NCBI RefSeq assembly: GCF_003710085.1
Contig: NZ_CP033324.1
Location: 1,240,001 to 1,304,000, forward strand
Origin: Nocardioides pantholopis
GTDB lineage: Bacteria; Actinomycetota; Actinomycetes; Propionibacteriales; Nocardioidaceae
DNA: 64,000 nt
Direction: 5' to 3'
In this document: one piece after another, positions 60,356 to 64,000 of the stretch
How the letters are laid out: each line of letters starts with the position of its first letter
How positions within the stretch are numbered: the first letter of the stretch is position 1
Notes under the pieces: generated by a model
The model's input: the letters and a program-made list of their open reading frames with translations, nothing else
Database searches by the model: none
Told to the model about the DNA's origin: nothing
Translations under genes and position numbers: made by a program

Positions 60356-61243
60356 GTGCGTCACCTCTACGAGTGCCCGATGCGGTGGGCCGACCTGGAC
60401 CTGCTCGGGCACGTCAACAACGTCGTCTACGTCGACTATCTCCAGGAGGCGCGGGTCGACCTGCTGCGCGCCGCGGTCCGTCCGGTGCGCCTGGGCGAGC
60501 TGGCCGAGGGAGTCGTCGTGGTCCGCCACGAGGTCTCCTACGTCGCGCCGCTGACGTTCTCGTTCCGCGCCGTGAAGATCGAGTGCTGGGTCACCGAGAT
60601 CCGGACCGGCTCGTTCACGCTCGCCTACGAGGTCTTTCAGGACGACCCCGAGGCCGCCGAGGGACGCCGCGTCCACCTGCGCGCGACCACGGTGCTCGCG
60701 CCGTACGTCTTCGGCGGTGAGCACCCGCGCCGGCTGACGGCGGAGGAGAAGGAGGCCCTGGCGCCGTACCTGGAGGCACCGCTGGAGCGGACCCCGGCGA
60801 TCGGCCCGGTCCCGCACGGCGAGGCCGGCCACTACCCGGTCCAGGTCCGGTTCTCCGACGTGGACGTCTACGGCCATGTCAACAACGTGAAGTACTTCGA
60901 GTATCTCCAGGAGGCCCGGATCTGGCTGATGGAGAAGCTGCGCCGCGCGGCGCCGCACCCGCTCCCGGACCTCTCCATCGTCGTCGCGCAGACCGACGTG
61001 GACTACCGGCTGCCGATCCTGTTCCGGCGCGAGCCGTACGACGTCTGGTCGGCCGTCACCCGGGTCGGCAACCGGTCGATGACCATCGAGTCGGAGATCT
61101 GCGACGCGACGACCGTGCTGGCCCGGGCCCGGGTCGTCATCGTCTTCTTCGACCTGAAGACCCAGCGCTCGACCGCCCCGCCGGAGGGCTACCGCGAGCT
61201 GCTCGCCGGGCTCGCGGCGGCCGAGCCCCGACCCGGCGGCTGA
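60356..61243 (+). CDS. Tandem-hotdog acyl-CoA thioesterase
   Basis: GTG 60356 (295 residues) is chosen because the first hotdog starts at once. Two 4HBT domains are visible: YECPMRWADLDLLGHVNNVVYVDYLQEARVDLL (about 4-36) and YPVQVRFSDVDVYGHVNNVKYFEYLQEARIWLM (about 161-193). Each carries the catalytic Asp and the HVNN motif, a clear internal duplication. Such proteins hydrolyse acyl-CoAs. It is divergent from the thiolase gene, which suggests a common acyl-CoA pathway, and convergent with the haemoglobin gene 3 bp away. Confidence 0.88.
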   Translation: MRHLYECPMRWADLDLLGHVNNVVYVDYLQEARVDLLRAAVRPVRLGELAEGVVVVRHEVSYVAPLTFSFRAVKIECWVTEIRTGSFTLAYEVFQDDPEAAEGRRVHLRATTVLAPYVFGGEHPRRLTAEEKEALAPYLEAPLERTPAIGPVPHGEAGHYPVQVRFSDVDVYGHVNNVKYFEYLQEARIWLMEKLRRAAPHPLPDLSIVVAQTDVDYRLPILFRREPYDVWSAVTRVGNRSMTIESEICDATTVLARARVVIVFFDLKTQRSTAPPEGYRELLAGLAAAEPRPGG

Positions 61244-61246
61244 GCC

Positions 61247-61621
61247 TCACTCCAGGGTGTTGACCATGAACTGAGCGGCGTGGGTGACGTAGTCCCAGAA
61301 CTGCGCCTCCTGCTCCGGGGTCAGGTCGGCGGCGTCCAGGCCGGTGCGGAAGTGGGTCAGCCAGTGCTCGGCCGCCTCGGGGGTGACCTGGAACGGCGCG
61401 TGCCGCATCCGCAGCCGCGGGTGACCACGACGCTCGGAGTAGGTCGACGGTCCGCCCCAGTACTGCACCAGGAAGTCGCGGAACCGCTCCTCGGCGGGCC
61501 CGAGATCGTCCTCGGGGTACATCGGGCGCAGCACCTCGTCGGTGGCGACGCCCTCGTAGAACTTCGCCACGATCAGCCGGATCGTGTCGTAGCCGCCGAT
61601 GTCGTCGTAGAAGGTGCTCAC
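61247..61621 (-). CDS. glbO: Group II truncated haemoglobin
   Basis: The 124-residue protein (GTG 61621) has the 2-on-2 globin pattern of group II: FYDDIGGYDTIRLIVAKFYEGV at the start, MYPEDDLGPAEERFRDFLVQYWGGPSTYSERRGHPRLRMRHAPF with the proximal His (about residue 73), and the Trp G8 in AEHWLTHF. It resembles mycobacterial GlbO, which binds O2 and reacts with NO or peroxide. It has no operon partner. Confidence 0.92.
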   Translation of the reverse strand: MSTFYDDIGGYDTIRLIVAKFYEGVATDEVLRPMYPEDDLGPAEERFRDFLVQYWGGPSTYSERRGHPRLRMRHAPFQVTPEAAEHWLTHFRTGLDAADLTPEQEAQFWDYVTHAAQFMVNTLE

Positions 61622-61720
61622 CTGCCCATTCTCGCAACGCCCCCAACCGGAGCGCACAGCGGCGTGCAAGACTCGCGACGTACCGGCACCGCACCCCATC
61701 TCACGAGGAGTGATCCGCAG

Positions 61721-62146
61721 ATGCCCACCACTCGCCAGGCGACCACGAACTGGGAAGGCACCCTCTTCGAGGGCTCCGGAAAGGTCACCCTCGAGTCCTC
61801 CGGGATCGGCACGTACGACGTGTCGTGGCCCTCGCGCGCGGAGGAGGCCAACGGCAAGACCAGCCCCGAGGAGCTGATCGCCGCCGCGCACTCGTCCTGC
61901 TTCTCGATGGCGCTGTCCAACGGACTGGCCAAGAACGACACCCCGGCCACCTCGCTGCGCACCACCGCCGAGGTCGAGCTCACCCCCGGCACCGGCATCA
62001 CCGGCATCAAGCTGACAGTCGTCGGCACGGTCGAGGGGCTCGACGAGGCGAAGTTCGTCGAGCTGGCCGAGGCCGCCAAGGCCGGCTGCCCGGTGAGCCA
62101 GGCGCTCTCCGGCACGACGATCACGCTGGACGCCTCGCTCGGCTGA
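61721..62146 (+). CDS. OsmC/Ohr family peroxiredoxin-like protein
   Basis: The 141-residue protein has the two redox Cys of the family: Cys60 in AAAHSSCFSMALS and Cys123 in AAKAGCPVSQAL. The N-terminal ATTNWEGTLFEGSGKVTLESSG fits OsmC rather than Ohr. Such enzymes reduce organic hydroperoxides with lipoylated or thiol partners. The ATG lies 12 nt after CGAGGAG. It has its own hairpin at 62160-62195. Confidence 0.92.
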   Translation: MPTTRQATTNWEGTLFEGSGKVTLESSGIGTYDVSWPSRAEEANGKTSPEELIAAAHSSCFSMALSNGLAKNDTPATSLRTTAEVELTPGTGITGIKLTVVGTVEGLDEAKFVELAEAAKAGCPVSQALSGTTITLDASLG

Positions 62147-62159
62147 GACGCACCACGCG

Positions 62160-62195
62160 CAGCAGGGCCCGGACCGATCGGTCCGGGCCCTGCTG
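62160..62195 (+). terminator. Perfect hairpin behind osmC
   Basis: A 16-bp stem (CAGCAGGGCCCGGACC and complement) with loop GATC lies 13 bp after the OsmC stop and is followed by TCTGT. The whole 36 bp is a perfect palindrome. Confidence 0.82.
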
Positions 62196-62259
62196 TCTGT
62201 GGGCTGTCTGTGGGTTGTCTGTCGGCTGGCTGCGGGCTGCCTGCGGGCTGGCTGCCGGG
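62194..62259 (+). repeat. Six tandem 11-bp units
   Basis: Six uninterrupted 11-bp units (TGTCTGTGGGC, TGTCTGTGGGT, TGTCTGTCGGC, TGGCTGCGGGC, TGCCTGCGGGC, TGGCTGCCGGG) fill the gap between the osmC hairpin and the stop of the MscS gene. Divergence rises stepwise along the array. Confidence 0.8.
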
Positions 62260-62264
62260 GGCGC

Positions 62265-63299
62265 TCAGCTCGCGGGGGAGTCCTCGGCGGCGGCGCGCTG
62301 GTGGTCGGCCTGCTCCTGGCGGTGCCACACGACCCGCTGGGCGAAGGGGATCTCGATGCCCTCGTGGTCGAAGCGGGCCTTGATCCGCTGGCGCAGCTCG
62401 CGACCCACCGCCCACTGCTCCAGCGGCAGCGTCTTGACCAGGACCCGCAGGTGCACCGCGTCCGCGGCCAGCATCTCCACCCCGGTGACCTCCGGCTCCT
62501 CGATGATCAGGTGCCGGAAGTCGTCGTCGCGCCACAGGTCCACCGCGATGTCGTGCAGGACCCGCTGCACCCGGGCGAGGTCCTCGCCGTACCCGACGCT
62601 GACGTCGATGACCGCCCGCGACCAGTTCTGGCTCATGTTGCCGACCCGCATGATCTCGCCGTTGGGGACGTACCAGACAGTGCCGTTGAGGTCGCGCAGC
62701 CGGGTCACCCGCAGCGTCACCGCCTCGATCGTGCCGCTGGCCTCGCCGACGTCGACGACGTCGCCCACGCCGTACTGGTCCTCGAAGATCATGAAGATGC
62801 CGGAGAGGTAGTCCTTGACCAGCGACTGGGCGCCGAAGCCCAGGGCCAGGCCGATGATGCCGGCGCTGGCGATGATCGGGGCGATGTTCACGCCGAGCTC
62901 GCTGAGGACCATCGTGCCGAACATCGCGACCAGGACGCCGGTGATGATGCTCTTGAGCAGGTCGCCCATCGTCTTGGCCCGCTGCACGCGCCGGGTGGCG
63001 GCCGCGCCGGCGAGGCCCACCTCGCTCATCGTCGCCTCGGCGCGCGTGCGGCGCATCGCGAACCGGCTGACCCCCTGGGGGAACATCCCGTCCTCGGCGC
63101 GGGCGACCAGGCGGTCCACGAGCTTGTGCAGGACCCAGCGGATCACCATGGCCAGCAGCACCAGCCCGGCGATCGAGAGCGGGGTGCCGATCAGCACGTC
63201 GGCGACCTCGGCGACCGTGTCGTTGCCGGTCAGCTCCAGGGCCGCCCGGCACACCTGCTCGCCGTCATCGCAGGGGGCTGTCGTCTCCAGGGCACGCAT
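62265..63299 (-). CDS. MscS family small-conductance mechanosensitive channel
   Basis: The 344-residue protein has an exported N-terminus, membrane helices at about 38-60 and 113-133, and the pore helix TM3 with ASAGIIGLALGFGAQSLVKDYLSGIFMIFEDQYGVGD (about 140-178). The beta domain (VTLRVTRLRDLNGTVWYVPNGEI) and the C-terminal alpha/beta domain follow. It opens under membrane tension to release solutes during hypo-osmotic shock. A charged loop (about 75-110) separates the first helices. It is divergent from the small membrane protein gene. Confidence 0.92.
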   Translation of the reverse strand: MRALETTAPCDDGEQVCRAALELTGNDTVAEVADVLIGTPLSIAGLVLLAMVIRWVLHKLVDRLVARAEDGMFPQGVSRFAMRRTRAEATMSEVGLAGAAATRRVQRAKTMGDLLKSIITGVLVAMFGTMVLSELGVNIAPIIASAGIIGLALGFGAQSLVKDYLSGIFMIFEDQYGVGDVVDVGEASGTIEAVTLRVTRLRDLNGTVWYVPNGEIMRVGNMSQNWSRAVIDVSVGYGEDLARVQRVLHDIAVDLWRDDDFRHLIIEEPEVTGVEMLAADAVHLRVLVKTLPLEQWAVGRELRQRIKARFDHEGIEIPFAQRVVWHRQEQADHQRAAAEDSPAS

Positions 63300-63416
63300 G
63301 GGCCCCAGTATTCAGATCGAGCCGGGCAATGCGAACCGGGCGCACCGCTCCGCGCGGGCGCTGTGATGCGTCAGACCCCGGAGCCGGCCGGATCGACGGG
63401 GCGATATCCTGCGGTG

Positions 63417-63794
63417 GTGACCACGCAGCCCGCGCAGCCCGCGCCCGCCCGCCGTACCTTCCGCGCCCGCCGGACCGCGCTGGTCCTGGCCACGACCGCC
63501 GCGCTGGTGACCCTGCCGGGCCGTGCCGGCGCCGACGTGCCTGAGGGCTGGTCGGACCCCGAAGCGATCAACGGCGTCGAGATGTTCATGATCATCGCCG
63601 GGATCCCCGTGGTGCTCGGCATCCTGATCACGCTCGCGGTGGCGCTGCCCGGGCTGCTGCGCGGCGAGGGCCTCACCTCCGGCCCGGCCGCCGTGGACGG
63701 CCAGTGGCTCGGCGGTCCGAGCAAGAAGACCGACGAGCTCGCCGGCCCCGACGGCGAGGCGTCGCAGGCGGGCGGAGCAAGTGCCCGCTGGTGA
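63417..63794 (+). CDS. Small exported single-pass membrane protein of unknown function
   Basis: GTG 63417 (125 residues) is chosen because the signal peptide (TALVLATTAALVTLPGRAGA) then sits close to the start; an ATG at 63366 is also in frame. After the signal come DVPEGWSDPEAINGVE and one membrane helix (MFMIIAGIPVVLGILITLAVALP), then a hydrophilic tail. No known domain is seen. The next gene starts within its last 14 nt, so both are cotranscribed. Confidence 0.72.
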   Translation: MTTQPAQPAPARRTFRARRTALVLATTAALVTLPGRAGADVPEGWSDPEAINGVEMFMIIAGIPVVLGILITLAVALPGLLRGEGLTSGPAAVDGQWLGGPSKKTDELAGPDGEASQAGGASARW

Positions 63795-64000
63795 GCTGAA
63801 CGCAGCACACCGCTTCGAGCTCGACCTGGCGATCCGCCAGGCCGAGCAGCTCTCGAGGTTCGAGTTCTCGGTCTTCCTCGGCAGCGCCGAGGGCGACCCG
63901 CGGACCTTCGCGACCCGGCTGCACAACACGCTGGTCGCGCCCGCGCGCAGCGTCCTGATCCTCGTCGACCCGCTGCGCCGGGTCCTGGAGATCGTCACCG
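63781..64000 (+). CDS. DUF5130-like protein, 3' end outside window
   Basis: An open frame from GTG 63781 runs to the window end (73 residues visible). The N-terminus VPAGELNAAHRFELDLAIRQAEQ, then SRFEFSVFLGSAEGDP, LHNTL and SVLILVDPLRRVLEIVT fits actinobacterial DUF5130 proteins, a TPM/MOLO-1-like fold of unknown function. It overlaps the preceding gene by 14 nt, with GGCGGAG upstream. Identification from part of the sequence is tentative. Confidence 0.65.
   Translation, partial: MPAGELNAAHRFELDLAIRQAEQLSRFEFSVFLGSAEGDPRTFATRLHNTLVAPARSVLILVDPLRRVLEIVT

Overview
The window is a chromosomal segment of a high-GC actinobacterium (roughly 70 % G+C by eye, many GTG starts, 4-nt ATGA/GTGA gene overlaps). 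The gene content (GTP-dependent PEP carboxykinase, Rpf-type muralytic protein, two 13E12/DUF222-HNH proteins, ECF42 and SigE-type sigma factors, DynA/DynB-like GTPases, WYL and HxlR regulators) fits the Nocardioidaceae, most likely Nocardioides or a close relative. The genus is inference. No rRNA, tRNA, complete insertion sequence, prophage or CRISPR array was seen.

Layout. 1-2.4 kb: a lower-GC edge with a truncated cytosolic 5'-nucleotidase and an orphan gene, possibly transferred. 2.4-4.4 kb: a DUF2238-like membrane protein and the first 13E12 HNH protein. 4.6-8.4 kb: an NAD salvage operon (pncB-pncA-nrtR-like-nadE) behind two 19-bp operators. 8.4-12.4 kb: an Rpf protein, a four-gene operon ending in its own TetR-type regulator, and a TmrB-like P-loop protein. 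12.4-25 kb: exported and envelope proteins (BNR-type, acyltransferase-SGNH, EEP phosphatase), VOC/WYL and ECF42/YciI pairs, a metallophosphoesterase/DinB pair, a racemase/LysR pair and a glycosyltransferase. 25-31 kb: an orphan solute-binding lipoprotein between two paralogous proteins of unknown function, then an EamA exporter with a divergent LysR regulator. 31-37 kb: a sugar porter, HU, a GH6 hydrolase, an Aer-like receptor split over two genes, a candidate 6C-like RNA and a TylF-like methyltransferase. 37-45 kb: ArsR regulator and pckG, then a five-gene peptide/nickel-type ABC transporter operon in which every junction overlaps by 4 nt. 45-48.5 kb: an HxlR/methyltransferase pair and a second 13E12 HNH gene with a perfect actinobacterial SOS box, flanked on both sides by palindromic repeats. 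48.5-55 kb: Xaa-Pro peptidase, PrsW protease, two dynamin-like GTPases and an SSB without the acidic tail. 55-64 kb: SigE-type sigma factor and partner, EttA, MarR, thiolase, tandem-hotdog thioesterase, truncated haemoglobin, OsmC, MscS, a small membrane protein and a truncated DUF5130-like gene.

The least expected signals are non-coding. Two unlinked loci carry arrays of a related 18-bp unit with an exact 32-bp period, each placed right behind a stop codon; next to one of them is a different 17-bp unit with an exact 30-bp period. The SOS-controlled HNH gene sits between clusters of palindromic repeats. Two neighbouring hairpins near 36 kb share a six-cytosine loop. These, and the SBP/paralog cluster at 25-29 kb, are the best candidates for something undescribed.
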